Source: Muribaculaceae bacterium
Lineage (GTDB): Bacteria; Bacteroidota; Bacteroidia; Bacteroidales; Muribaculaceae
Assembly (NCBI GenBank): GCA_017483645.1
Contig: JAFUWD010000066.1
Coordinates: forward strand, 1-32,923
Direction of reading: 5' to 3'
DNA length: 32,923 nucleotides
Positions within the stretch are counted from its first letter, which is position 1. Each line of letters starts with the position of its first letter. Below are positions 1 through 8,613 of this stretch, one piece after another. The position numbers were made by a program, and so were the translations under genes. The notes beneath the pieces are model-generated. The model was given only the letters and a program-made list of their open reading frames with translations. It made no database searches and was not told where the DNA came from.

Positions 1-46
1 CAATAGGCAATATATAGCCCAACAGTTTTTTATAAGCGTTTTCCAT
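1..46 (-). CDS. 5' fragment of a leftward gene, product unknown
   Basis: An ATG on the minus strand at 46 opens a frame that runs off the window edge, coding for about 15 residues (MENAYKKLLGYILPI). It is supported by an upstream TACCTTTG box on the same strand and a GAGG-like stretch just before the ATG. Only the extreme N-terminus is present, so no function is assigned. A chance open frame is possible. Confidence 0.4.
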   Translation of the reverse strand, partial: MENAYKKLLGYILPI

Positions 47-68
47 ATCCTCTGCGTTTTTGAACACG

Positions 69-76
69 CAAAGGTA
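69..76 (-). promoter_or_regulatory. Bacteroidetes -7 box for the leftward edge gene
   Basis: The minus strand reads TACCTTTG, matching TAnnTTTG, about 23 nt before the ATG at 46. No clear TTTG is seen at the -33 position, so the assignment rests on the -7 box and spacing alone. Confidence 0.4.
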
Positions 77-182
77 CAGTTTTTTGCTCTAACCGATGCA
101 ATAAATAAAATTTAACACACATATTTTTGCAGGTGGCCCGATTTTTCAAAAAAATGATAATTATCGGGTTGTCGATTTGAGG

Positions 183-190
183 TAATTTTG
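183..190 (+). promoter_or_regulatory. Putative -7 box for the lipoprotein/BspA unit
   Basis: TAATTTTG fits the Bacteroidetes -7 consensus and lies 35 nt before the ATG at 225. The -33 region has no TTTG, but the palindrome GATAATTATC (156-165) and the flanking pair CCCGAT (137-142) / ATCGGG (163-168) lie immediately upstream, so an activator or repressor site is possible. Confidence 0.45.
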
Positions 191-224
191 CAAAAAAGAA
201 TATCTCAAACAATTCAAAATTATC

Positions 225-1142
225 ATGACTATGAAGAAAACCCTTTTGATGGCTGCCCTGGTAGCCCTGACAACGATGAGTTGTGGCAACAACAGTGAGA
301 ACAATGCTAACGGTGCCGACAGCGCCGTGGTGGAAGCAGGCGAGGCTGTGGCTGAGGCTGAAGTTGACAAGGCCGCATATCCGTGGGACTTCCCCCGCGA
401 GGTGGCTCTCGATGCGAAAGAAGGTCAAATCGTGCTTGCGGCATGGGATTATGAGAGAAGGCTCAAAGAGGGCAAAGACCTCTCCAAGCAAGGCATGAGC
501 CTGCTGCAGACCGAAATGGCCGTCGTCGGAAAAGATTTCAGCCAAGTGAAGCGTGGTGACTACAAGGTTCCCAACCTCTATATCATTCCCATTCCGGAAG
601 GGCAGACTGCCAAGAAAGGCGACCTGATTGTTACCTGGAACATCAAGGGTGGCGGTGACTTGCAGCGCGCCTATGTGACCGACGCCAGCAACCCAGCCGA
701 GCCCAAAGTGAACTATATGGACATGATGTGGAACGACGACCCCGAAAAGCCCGGTTTCGGCAACCGCTTCGCCGACACGCAACTGCCCGCCAACTCGTTC
801 TATGTGCTCAAGGACGGTGAGTGGATGCCCGGCGCCCAGGTGGCTGTGAAAGAAGGCACCGAGTGGAAGAACGGCCGCATCATCAGCATTGCCGGCGACA
901 AGTTGTTCCTGCAGATGTTTGCCAATGCGCCCGCTGTGGCCAAGAAATCCGACTGCCGTCTGATTCCTGTCAACGAGGATTTGAAGGCCGGCGACGAGGT
1001 GTGGGCATTGTTCACCAGCACCTACAAGCCCAATTGCAAGATTGAGAAGGTTGACAAGGCACGTGGCCTGATCACCGTCATCAACACCCTGGGCAAGCCC
1101 GACCTGCTGCCGTGGTTCGAAGTGACCAAGGTGCTTGACTAA
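225..1142 (+). CDS. Lipoprotein of unknown function
   Basis: The 305-residue product starts with a short basic N-terminus, a hydrophobic stretch and a lipobox ending LTTMSC, so it is predicted to be an exported lipoprotein. A second ATG six bases downstream (231) would give an MKKTLL start and is equally plausible. After an acidic, Ala/Glu-rich linker (about residues 21-45) comes a soluble domain. Its C-terminal part (GDEVWALF, then CKIEKVDKARGLITVI) resembles small SH3/Tudor-like beta barrels, but this is only an impression. It is followed after 43 nt by the BspA-like gene in the same direction with no terminator visible between, so the two are probably cotranscribed. No enzymatic motif was recognised. 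Confidence 0.8.
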   Translation: MTMKKTLLMAALVALTTMSCGNNSENNANGADSAVVEAGEAVAEAEVDKAAYPWDFPREVALDAKEGQIVLAAWDYERRLKEGKDLSKQGMSLLQTEMAVVGKDFSQVKRGDYKVPNLYIIPIPEGQTAKKGDLIVTWNIKGGGDLQRAYVTDASNPAEPKVNYMDMMWNDDPEKPGFGNRFADTQLPANSFYVLKDGEWMPGAQVAVKEGTEWKNGRIISIAGDKLFLQMFANAPAVAKKSDCRLIPVNEDLKAGDEVWALFTSTYKPNCKIEKVDKARGLITVINTLGKPDLLPWFEVTKVLD

Positions 1143-1185
1143 TCACATTAATTGAATTGAAAATCATCAACTAAAGGAATTAAGA

Positions 1186-4100
1186 ATGAAAAAACTTCAG
1201 ACAATCATCCTGCTGCTGTGCCTGGGATTCTCCATGGCGCATGCCGACAGCGAATACTGGGACGGTGATTTGATTTACCGGGTGCTCAGTGCTCCCACGT
1301 CGTCGGACTACGGTACGGTGACCGTGACGGGCCTGACGCCACAGGCCCAGAGCAAAAGCACGATGTCACTTAAAATCCCGGCCATCATCGATGTCCCCGA
1401 CGGTGACACCCAGACCTACATGCAATATCAAGTCGTGGGCGTTTCGGCCACCGCATTCCGTTATGCGACAAACATCTATGACGTGACCATGGAATACGGC
1501 GTTCAGTATATCGCCGCCAATGCTTTTCAGGGCTGCACACAAATGGTGCGTGTGCGGATGCCCAGTTCTGTGACAACCATAGCCGGCAAGGCATTTGCCG
1601 GCTGCACCGCCTTGACCGACGTGTACATAGCATCGACCACCCCGCCCTCGGATCTTGATTGGGACGCGACGGCATTCTCGGCATCAACCCAAACAAAACT
1701 CCATGTGGCCAAAGGCAACACCAGCGGTGTGAGCCAGTGGAAATCCGCCATCAGTTCCTGGTCGACCTATTTCACCAGTATCGACCAGTCCTCGCTGGCA
1801 TACGATTTCAGATGGTATGGTAGCAGTGACGATGGTTACAGCGAGAAATATTATGTGGTGACCAAGCCGGCCAAGAAGGGTGTCAGCGGCGATTTGACTC
1901 TGGTGGGAGTTGCCAGCAATGCCCCTTCCCTGACCGAGAATGGCAATCCACATGCAGTGGCCGGCGGTCTTTATAACTACTACACCCGCTCGGTGGCTCC
2001 CTACGCATGCTATCAACACGCAACCCTTACAAAGGTGGACCTCTCAGCGACCACGCTGAATCAAACAATCGGTCAAAAAGCCTTTGCCGAATGTCCCAAA
2101 TTAAAGACTGTGCTTACCGGTGGCTCCAAGATAGGCTTAGAAGCATTCTATGGTAATTCCGCACTGTCGTCGTTGACGCTTCGGGCGGGCATACAGATGA
2201 TAGAAAGCCAGGCTTTTGCCGGCTGCAAGCTGCTGAAGTCCATCACCATACCCTCCACCGCCACCTCGGTGAACAGCTATTTTGTGGATGACTGTGAGGC
2301 CATGACCGCGATAAACGTGGCGACCGGCAATACCGCCTATTCGTCGAAAAACGGTGTCCTGTACAACAAGGCACAGACTTATTTGTTGCGAGTGCCGTGC
2401 GGACACACCACCCAAACCTTTGAATTCCCCGGCACCTTGAAGAATGTGGGCAGTTATGCCTTTGAAAACTGCAAGACCGTGAAGCGGGTGTTTTTCAATT
2501 ATGGAATAGGGCTGATTGGCACGGGGGCATTCAAGGGATGCTCATCGCTCGAGCAAGTGCACATTCCCAGCTCCATCAAAACACTGGGCAATAATATGTT
2601 TCAAAACTGCACATCGCTGAGCCTTGTGTCCATCAACGCGCTGACGGCGCCCAGCATCGTTACGTCCACATTCTTCCAGGGCGCCAAATCGCCCATCGAC
2701 AATCTTTTTGTGCCGCGCAGTCAGGTTGCCAATTACATAGCTGCAGGGTGGAGTGGATTCTCCGCTATCAATCAAGACAGCAAGACTGCCTATGATTACG
2801 CTGGCTTTACCACCAATATCAGCGACCTTGCGCTTGCCTATACGGTGACCGACCCCACGGCCAAAACCGTGGAACTGGTTCCCGGCTACGGCATTGGCGG
2901 TATTGACCAAGCGTCGACTTCCAGTCCGAACGAGGGTGGTGGAACTGTGGTGCAAACGGTACGAGTTCCGGAAATCGTCAAAATTGAGGGAGTGAATTAT
3001 ACCCTGAATAGCGTGGATGAGTATACGTTTGCCGAAGCCACCAATCGATTCAGTATGGAACTTCCGACCACTGTGAAGCGAATCAAAAATCACGCCTTTG
3101 CCGAAAGTGGCATTGTCGACTGTCTCATTAAAGGTGTGACCACTATCGACGAATTTGCTTTCTATAACAGCACGCTGTCGGGCATCCAGTTTTCTCCCGA
3201 TTTGAATTATATCGGTGATAACGCTTTCGAAGGCGTCAATGTCAAGGAGATGGTGCTTCCTTATGGTGTGACAAGCATTGGCAATTCCGCTTTCGCCAAT
3301 TCGAAGATTGAAAAGCTGGTGATTCCGTCGAGTGTGGAATACCATGCGTTGATATTTAACAACATGACCATGCTCAAGAATCTCTATTTCAATAAGCCGC
3401 TTCAACAAGCACCTACCGAAGTTCTGAAAAAGTTGACGAGTCTCCAAAATTTATATGTGCCCGTCGAACATGAGCTAATATATTGTCAAAGTGATTGGAA
3501 GAGCAGCTCGTACACCATTAGCCGCGGCTCATACGATTTTGCCGAAAAGGCCGATTCGAAATCCTATGTGCATTATTCGGTGACCAGCACCACGCCCCCG
3601 GAGGGCACCTCGCTCGCCGGCACGGTGAAAATGGTGTATAATCCTGAAAAAGCCAAGTGCCCCACCAACTTGATACTCAGCAGTGAAGTGGCTGATGACG
3701 CATATGGGGGCACCAAGCGTTACCAGGTTACAAAGATTGCCGACGATGCTTTTCACGGTTGCACATCAAAACTCATTTACAGCAATGGCTTGTTTGAGCC
3801 CGGGTCGCCACTGAAGAGTATCGGCGATCAAGCATTCCGTAACTGCAAGGCCTCGTTCACTCGCAATGTGACCGAAGACGACGAGGTTCCCGCCAATTTG
3901 CTCTACATTCCTGAATCAACCACATCAATCGGCGCATGGGCTTTTGCCGACATGTCTAATCTTGACGGAATTTTCGTTTCGCCTTCCACGCAAGAACGCA
4001 CCTACGATTGGGTGGGGTTCTTCTCTGGCAATGACCCCGCCAAATTCACCTGCTGGATGACCTGGGAAGACCGCCTTGACATTAGGGGGGTGTTCGGCAG

Positions 4101-4749
4101 CAACACCGACTCGTACGGCAAATATATGGACCGGATTGCTCCTTATTATAATAACAGGCACGACTACGACACCGATGTGATAACCACGCATTTCAACACC
4201 GTGGATTATCAAGCGGCCGGCCTCGATGCCTACCTCCTTGCCTCCAATGGCGCCGGTCATTTGACCCCCACGAAAGTGGATTATTACAGCAATCCGGTGC
4301 TCATTAAAGGGTTGCTCAATCACCCCGAGAATTTCATCTGGCTGCCCCTGACCACTGAGGCCTCGCAGCCAGGCACGAATATGTTGGCCTACGCATTAAA
4401 CAGCTTTACCGACTTGCGCAATATCAGTGATGGCGCATGCTACTACGACCGAGAGCAAGCCAAGTTTGTCCGTCCCACCGATGTTTATCCTATTAAGCTC
4501 GGCCGTCCCTATTTGCGTGCCGATGACGCGACCGTGGCCGAGTGGACGGTGGACTTCTTCAAGCGCGGCGATGTGAACCTGGACAACGAGGTGAGCGTGG
4601 CCGACATTACCTCGCTCGTGAACATTGTGCTGACCAATGAGTCGCCCATTGATGCCGTCGATTTCCCGTCGGCCGACCTGAATGGTGACGGCGAGGTGGG
4701 TGTTGCCGATGTGACCTCACTGGTGAACTTGCTCCTTGAGCAGGAATAA
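1186..4749 (+). CDS. BspA-like leucine-rich-repeat secreted protein with C-terminal dockerin-like module
   Basis: The 1187-residue protein has a clear signal peptide (MKKLQTIILLLCLGFSMAHA). Most of its length consists of BspA/TpLRR-type (LRR_5) repeats of the form AFxGC..L..V.IPSSV..IG..AF, seen for example around residues 105-160, 290-360, 420-480 and 640-730, separated by less regular beta-rich stretches. The last 60 residues (from about 1128) contain two copies of a Ca-binding dockerin-type motif, GDVNLDNEVSVADITSLVN and DLNGDGEVGVADVTSLVN. In the family, such repeats act in surface adhesion or host/polymer binding; the function here is inferred only. An AAAGGAATTAAGA stretch precedes the ATG as a plausible ribosome site. 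A large hairpin lies 31 nt after the stop. Confidence 0.9.
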   Translation: MKKLQTIILLLCLGFSMAHADSEYWDGDLIYRVLSAPTSSDYGTVTVTGLTPQAQSKSTMSLKIPAIIDVPDGDTQTYMQYQVVGVSATAFRYATNIYDVTMEYGVQYIAANAFQGCTQMVRVRMPSSVTTIAGKAFAGCTALTDVYIASTTPPSDLDWDATAFSASTQTKLHVAKGNTSGVSQWKSAISSWSTYFTSIDQSSLAYDFRWYGSSDDGYSEKYYVVTKPAKKGVSGDLTLVGVASNAPSLTENGNPHAVAGGLYNYYTRSVAPYACYQHATLTKVDLSATTLNQTIGQKAFAECPKLKTVLTGGSKIGLEAFYGNSALSSLTLRAGIQMIESQAFAGCKLLKSITIPSTATSVNSYFVDDCEAMTAINVATGNTAYSSKNGVLYNKAQTYLLRVPCGHTTQTFEFPGTLKNVGSYAFENCKTVKRVFFNYGIGLIGTGAFKGCSSLEQVHIPSSIKTLGNNMFQNCTSLSLVSINALTAPSIVTSTFFQGAKSPIDNLFVPRSQVANYIAAGWSGFSAINQDSKTAYDYAGFTTNISDLALAYTVTDPTAKTVELVPGYGIGGIDQASTSSPNEGGGTVVQTVRVPEIVKIEGVNYTLNSVDEYTFAEATNRFSMELPTTVKRIKNHAFAESGIVDCLIKGVTTIDEFAFYNSTLSGIQFSPDLNYIGDNAFEGVNVKEMVLPYGVTSIGNSAFANSKIEKLVIPSSVEYHALIFNNMTMLKNLYFNKPLQQAPTEVLKKLTSLQNLYVPVEHELIYCQSDWKSSSYTISRGSYDFAEKADSKSYVHYSVTSTTPPEGTSLAGTVKMVYNPEKAKCPTNLILSSEVADDAYGGTKRYQVTKIADDAFHGCTSKLIYSNGLFEPGSPLKSIGDQAFRNCKASFTRNVTEDDEVPANLLYIPESTTSIGAWAFADMSNLDGIFVSPSTQERTYDWVGFFSGNDPAKFTCWMTWEDRLDIRGVFGSNTDSYGKYMDRIAPYYNNRHDYDTDVITTHFNTVDYQAAGLDAYLLASNGAGHLTPTKVDYYSNPVLIKGLLNHPENFIWLPLTTEASQPGTNMLAYALNSFTDLRNISDGACYYDREQAKFVRPTDVYPIKLGRPYLRADDATVAEWTVDFFKRGDVNLDNEVSVADITSLVNIVLTNESPIDAVDFPSADLNGDGEVGVADVTSLVNLLLEQE

Positions 4750-4780
4750 CCCCGGTTATATTACTTGTCCACAATCAATA

Positions 4781-4820
4781 CCGGCGACGCGGTGAGCATT
4801 GTAAGCTACCGCGTCGCCGG
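4781..4820. terminator. Bidirectional hairpin between convergent genes
   Basis: A 13-bp perfect stem (CCGGCGACGCGGT at 4781-4793 pairing with 4808-4820) with a 14-nt loop sits between the 3' end of the BspA-like gene and the 3' end of the minus-strand operon. U-tracts are weak on both sides, but the position and stem strength support a shared terminator. Confidence 0.75.
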
Positions 4821-4835
4821 CTGTATTTGTTGGCA

Positions 4836-5339
4836 TCAATATTGTCCCACGGGGATGTCGTAGCCCAGCAGCCAATAGCTCACTGTGAACGGGGTGGCCT
4901 GCTTGCGTGGCTTGGGACCGGCGTGGTAGTAGTAGAGGCGTTGGGTGTCGAAAGAGCGCACGTCGACCATCTGCGTGCCTCCGGGCTTGAGCGTGACGGG
5001 CAGTGTCAGCTTGCGCTCGTGGATAATGGCTCCGCCGGTGCTGCTATAACGCAGCAGGAGCCTCACGGCGCTGATGGGGTGATGGGTGTTGTTGGTGACC
5101 ATGAACGACTCCTTGGTGTCGCCGGCACGCTTGGCAAAGCCCCTGATGGTGATGGCCGCCTGATCGACGCCGGCATCGTCGACCCAAGTACTGTCGGCCT
5201 GCTGCAGTTGCAGCGGCTGCACAATGAGGGCCGTGCCGCGGATTTGCGACTGCGTGGTGCGTGTGCGAGCCGATGCGATAATGCTCAGGGCGACTGCACC
5301 GGCCATACCGATGGTGACAAAGCGTGCTGTGGCGTTCAT
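4836..5339 (-). CDS. Exported or membrane-anchored protein of unknown function
   Basis: The 167-residue product has one N-terminal hydrophobic segment (about residues 6-24) acting as signal peptide or anchor. A beta-rich domain follows without recognisable catalytic motifs; its middle (FMVTNNTHHPISAVRLLLRY) looks like an immunoglobulin-like fold strand pattern. The start overlaps the stop of the upstream gene by 4 bp, indicating translational coupling. It is the last gene of the minus-strand run that begins at yidC. No function is proposed. Confidence 0.75.
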   Translation of the reverse strand: MNATARFVTIGMAGAVALSIIASARTRTTQSQIRGTALIVQPLQLQQADSTWVDDAGVDQAAITIRGFAKRAGDTKESFMVTNNTHHPISAVRLLLRYSSTGGAIIHERKLTLPVTLKPGGTQMVDVRSFDTQRLYYYHAGPKPRKQATPFTVSYWLLGYDIPVGQY

Positions 5340-5926
5340 AAATAGCGAATGGTATTGAAACGGTTTCCGTTTCCCCCTTCGGGGTAGATTTTATTGAATC
5401 CGATGGGGACTTTCTCTTCCACCTTTTCGGGAACAACCGAGATGGAGCGGAAAATGGAAGGCAGGAAGCGGGCCAGGTTCACCCTGACCTTGACGCGCCA
5501 GTGCGGCGGGTCGAAGGTGAGGGTGGAGGCATCGGCGCTCAGTGTGGCCACGCACTCCATGGGCTTGAGCAGGGTGATGCGGTCGCGCTGGCTGTAGAGC
5601 CACAGCTGCAACTTGCTGGCCACCGCTGTGTGGGCCATATAGCCGATGACCGTTCCCGGCAGCAACTCAATGTCGTCGCCCGCCAGATAGATAATGCGAT
5701 AGTCAACGCCATGCACCTCGGTTTGGCGCTCGATGGCCAGCGTCATGTGCTCGGTGGGGTAGTTCCAGATGCCTTCGAGCGGCTGCAGGTCGGTTTCGTC
5801 GAGGCGCACACGCATGGAGTCCTCGTCAATGCCAGGCAAATAGGTGGATTGCGCAGGCACTGTGCCGGCCCATGCCGCGGTGGCGAGCACGAGCGTTGTG
5901 ATGAGCGAGGAGAGGCGTCGGGTCAT
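5336..5926 (-). CDS. Secreted protein of unknown function
   Basis: The 196-residue product has an N-terminal signal peptide (MTRRLSSLITTLVLATAAWAG). The mature domain starts with an LEGIWNYP stretch that looks like a lipocalin-like or small beta-sheet opening, followed by alternating hydrophobic strands. Four-bp overlap with the next gene and a 4-nt gap to the preceding DUF3078 gene put it in the same operon. No catalytic motif is visible. Confidence 0.75.
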   Translation of the reverse strand: MTRRLSSLITTLVLATAAWAGTVPAQSTYLPGIDEDSMRVRLDETDLQPLEGIWNYPTEHMTLAIERQTEVHGVDYRIIYLAGDDIELLPGTVIGYMAHTAVASKLQLWLYSQRDRITLLKPMECVATLSADASTLTFDPPHWRVKVRVNLARFLPSIFRSISVVPEKVEEKVPIGFNKIYPEGGNGNRFNTIRYL

Positions 5927-5930
5927 GGTG

Positions 5931-7169
5931 TCAGGTGGTGCTGAAGCGGTAGGTGAGCCCGAAGCTCAGGATTTCCTTGAATTGCCAGTAGCGCCAGTCG
6001 GGGTCCCAGGGGTGCGACTTGTCGAATCGCAGGTGGGTGTAGATTTGGGTGTTGAGGTAGCGTGTGACCGAGAAATCGAAGGTGTTTTCCCAGTCGCCCT
6101 GCACATAGCGGTAGTTGGTGAATACATAGAGGCGTGACGTCCATGAGATGTTGGGATGCAGTTTCCACGAGAGTTTGGCTTCGAGGTTGCTACCGAAACT
6201 GTGCTTGGTGTGATGTCCCTCGTCGATGCCGAAGTTCACCGGGTTGAGGCGCGTGATGTCGCGGCAAATCTTCAGGTTGTAGGACAGCGGTGCGATGGCC
6301 AGGTTGAAAGTGCGGTTGCCGTCACGGTCTTTTCTCTCGTAGGTCATACCAAGACCCAGATTCAGCTCGCCGGGCGACAGGAACGACGCTTTCATGGTGC
6401 GTGTGTTCGACTTGTAGTTGTTGAAGAACTGCGTCTGGAACTGCAGCATGGCGCTGTAGTACCAGTTTTTCACCGCTTTGTAACCCAGCTGCGACGAGAA
6501 GAGGAAGTTGTCCTCGTTGATCATGTAGTTGCGCAGCGAGTCGTTGTGAGCGGTGGTGACGCCTAATTTGTACTGCAGCGAGTTGTTGAACAGCCAGTTG
6601 GGATGCACGTTTTGGTTGAGGTTGCATTCCCACTTGATGTCGGCCAAAATGTTGAGGTTGTTTTCACCGCCCTGATACCAGTTGCCGCTGATGTAGGCCT
6701 GCGTGAAGTGCAGCGAGGCGTTGAACAGGTGGAGCCAATTGTGGATTTTGAGCGGTGTGTCGTCGACCGGAGCCTCGGTGGGTTGCGACACCTCGGGTGG
6801 TGCCACGACGAGCATGCCCTGCGAGGGATTGGCTGTGATGAGATACTGCTTGGGCGGCTCGGGCAGGGTGTTCACATTGTAGTGAACGCTGGCCGGGCGT
6901 GCCATCATGGCGCGGTAGCGCAGCATGTTGACGCGCTGCGACTCCTGTGTGGCATCGTCGAGCCATTGCTGGTCGGTGTCGAGCGTGAGTGGCCGGCGGT
7001 TGTCGATCGTCAGCTCGGGCATTTGCAGCGCCTGTGGCTCGGTGGTTGTTTGGCTCTCGTAGATGAGCGGCAGCAGCAGGGCGCTTGCCTGTTGAGGCTG
7101 TGGCTCTTGTGCCGTCGAGAAACTTGCTGTTGCCAAGGCAGTGATGAGTGTGAGTGACAATTTCTTCAT
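5931..7169 (-). CDS. DUF3078 family outer-membrane-associated protein
   Basis: I chose the ATG at 7169, which gives a 412-residue protein with a good signal peptide (MKKLSLTLITALATASFSTA). The frame stays open further upstream, but that extension is basic, low-complexity and overlaps the previous gene. After an N-terminal region of about 150 residues comes a segment matching the Bacteroidetes DUF3078 family, with the characteristic WYQGGENNLNILADIKW followed by many amphipathic beta strands with aromatic residues and a terminal aromatic strand (LTYRFSTT). This suggests a beta-barrel-like envelope protein. It lies 46 nt downstream of the 208-aa coiled-coil protein and 4 nt upstream of the next gene. 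Role unknown. Confidence 0.82.
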   Translation of the reverse strand: MKKLSLTLITALATASFSTAQEPQPQQASALLLPLIYESQTTTEPQALQMPELTIDNRRPLTLDTDQQWLDDATQESQRVNMLRYRAMMARPASVHYNVNTLPEPPKQYLITANPSQGMLVVAPPEVSQPTEAPVDDTPLKIHNWLHLFNASLHFTQAYISGNWYQGGENNLNILADIKWECNLNQNVHPNWLFNNSLQYKLGVTTAHNDSLRNYMINEDNFLFSSQLGYKAVKNWYYSAMLQFQTQFFNNYKSNTRTMKASFLSPGELNLGLGMTYERKDRDGNRTFNLAIAPLSYNLKICRDITRLNPVNFGIDEGHHTKHSFGSNLEAKLSWKLHPNISWTSRLYVFTNYRYVQGDWENTFDFSVTRYLNTQIYTHLRFDKSHPWDPDWRYWQFKEILSFGLTYRFSTT

Positions 7170-7215
7170 AGCGGGTGAATTGAGGTTTGTAATGATATCA
7201 CGGCAAAGTCGGGGG

Positions 7216-7842
7216 TCATGCGTCGTGCAGCTTGCCGGCTTTGCGCTCTTGCAGCAGTTTTCGTTCTTTTTCTTGCTCTTTTTTCTGCTGTTCCAGTTGC
7301 TGGCGCTGTTTGTCGGCATCCTCTTTGCTTTGGATGCGTTGTTGCTTTTTCTCCTTGGGCTCGGTTTTCTTGCCCTCGGTGAAACTCTCAATCATGTCGT
7401 CGACCACCTCCCGGTTGCCGTAAAGGTAGTTGACGGTGACTTCGATGATGAGGTCCTGACGCTTGGAAACCAGGTCGGCGATGACGCATCGCGAGCCGTC
7501 GGGCATGGTGCCCTCGATGCTGTAGGTCTTGAATCCCTTGACCTTGACCTTAGCGTCGTCGGTGTCGTACATATTGTAGCCGGCCGCTTTGCGCTGCAGG
7601 TTGTTTTTCAAGATTTTTTTCTCGTCGCCCTTTTCTTTGGCGTAGAGTTGGACGGTCATCACCATGTCGTCCCACTGAATCTCGAAATGCGTTCCCGATG
7701 AGTAGGTGACCCATCCGTCGTCGGGAGTTTCAAAGGCGATGTTGTGCTGGCTCCAGGTGTAGGTGGCGGCGTGTGCCGCGATTGCCAAGCCTGTGCACAG
7801 GATGCCTGCAAATAGTCGGTTCAGGAAATTGCTCATCGTCAT
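7216..7842 (-). CDS. Exported protein with charged C-terminal coiled coil
   Basis: The 208-residue product has a signal peptide ending near AAHAATY, a globular domain of about 130 residues, and from about residue 145 a highly charged Lys/Gln/Glu helix (repeats like EQQKKEQEKERKLLQERK), predicted to form a coiled coil. A start two codons later is possible (MTM). Its ATG overlaps the 3' end of the GH25 gene by 4 bp, so expression is probably coupled. No family was recognised. Confidence 0.78.
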   Translation of the reverse strand: MTMSNFLNRLFAGILCTGLAIAAHAATYTWSQHNIAFETPDDGWVTYSSGTHFEIQWDDMVMTVQLYAKEKGDEKKILKNNLQRKAAGYNMYDTDDAKVKVKGFKTYSIEGTMPDGSRCVIADLVSKRQDLIIEVTVNYLYGNREVVDDMIESFTEGKKTEPKEKKQQRIQSKEDADKQRQQLEQQKKEQEKERKLLQERKAGKLHDA

Positions 7843-8606
7843 TTGTTGCTGTTTAAAAAGTCATTCCATTGCTTTGCAGAGCCGCAAAACACATTCAGGT
7901 CGACCTCTCCGTCGATTCCTTTCACCTCGCCCCAATGGCTGTATTGCTGGAAGGTGACAGGGTAGTTCGATTCGAGTTTCTGCGGGTCGGTGAAGGAGCA
8001 CAGCCACAGGTGTTTGCCTGCAAAATTAGGCTTGTAGTATTTCTCGTAGCCGTGGCCATTGGTGTAAATCATGATTTGGTAGCCCTTGCTTTCGAGCGTG
8101 CGTGCCATGTGTGTGAGGCGGCGCTTGATGTCGGCATCGGTGACGAAGTGGTCGTTGTCCCAGTCCTCCACATCGATGACCAGAGGCAGGTCGAGTCGTC
8201 GCCCCGCCACTGCCTTCAAGAGGTTGTTGGCTTGGGCGTCGCCCTCGCGGTTTTTCCTGAAGAAGTGATAAGCGCCCACCTTGAGCCCGGCCTTGACGGC
8301 GGCCTTGTGGTTGACTATGAAATTCGGGTCGTGGAAAGTGGCTCCTTCCGATGCCTTGATGAAGACGAACTCGAATCCCTGGTCGCGCACCTGTTCAAAG
8401 TCGATGTTTCCGTTGTGCTTCGACACATCAATGCCCGCCACCGGGTAGTGCTTGCGGTCGATGTCCACATGATGGTGAAACAGGTGCTGGCGCTTGGCCA
8501 CAAGCACAAGCAGGACAGCGGTCACAACCACTGCCCCTGCAATGAGCATCCACTTGATGTAATCGGGACGCCCCTTGCTTCGCTTGCTGCCGTTTCTTGC
8601 CGCCAC
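7839..8606 (-). CDS. Membrane-anchored glycoside hydrolase family 25 muramidase
   Basis: The 255-residue product has a basic N-terminus, one transmembrane helix (about residues 18-38) and then a GH25 lysozyme domain. Family hallmarks are GIDVSKHNG with Asp60, FVFIKASEG, VGAYHFF, and the catalytic DxE pair in VIDVEDWD (Asp145, Glu147). GH25 enzymes cleave the beta-1,4 bond between N-acetylmuramic acid and N-acetylglucosamine. The anchor suggests it works in the periplasm from the inner membrane, for peptidoglycan remodelling rather than as a released bacteriolysin. It sits 7 nt downstream of the TM2 gene and overlaps the next gene by 4 bp. Confidence 0.9.
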   Translation of the reverse strand: MAARNGSKRSKGRPDYIKWMLIAGAVVVTAVLLVLVAKRQHLFHHHVDIDRKHYPVAGIDVSKHNGNIDFEQVRDQGFEFVFIKASEGATFHDPNFIVNHKAAVKAGLKVGAYHFFRKNREGDAQANNLLKAVAGRRLDLPLVIDVEDWDNDHFVTDADIKRRLTHMARTLESKGYQIMIYTNGHGYEKYYKPNFAGKHLWLCSFTDPQKLESNYPVTFQQYSHWGEVKGIDGEVDLNVFCGSAKQWNDFLNSNK

Positions 8607-8613
8607 TGAACGG

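Noticed and set aside
2542-3447. A 301-codon open frame on the minus strand inside the BspA-like gene
   Set aside because: It lies wholly within the repeat protein gene and has no recognisable features; the + frame has continuous repeat motifs through the region.
7170-7391. N-terminal extension of the DUF3078 protein by 74 codons
   Set aside because: The extension overlaps the preceding gene and is basic and low in complexity; the internal ATG at 7169 is followed by a good signal peptide.
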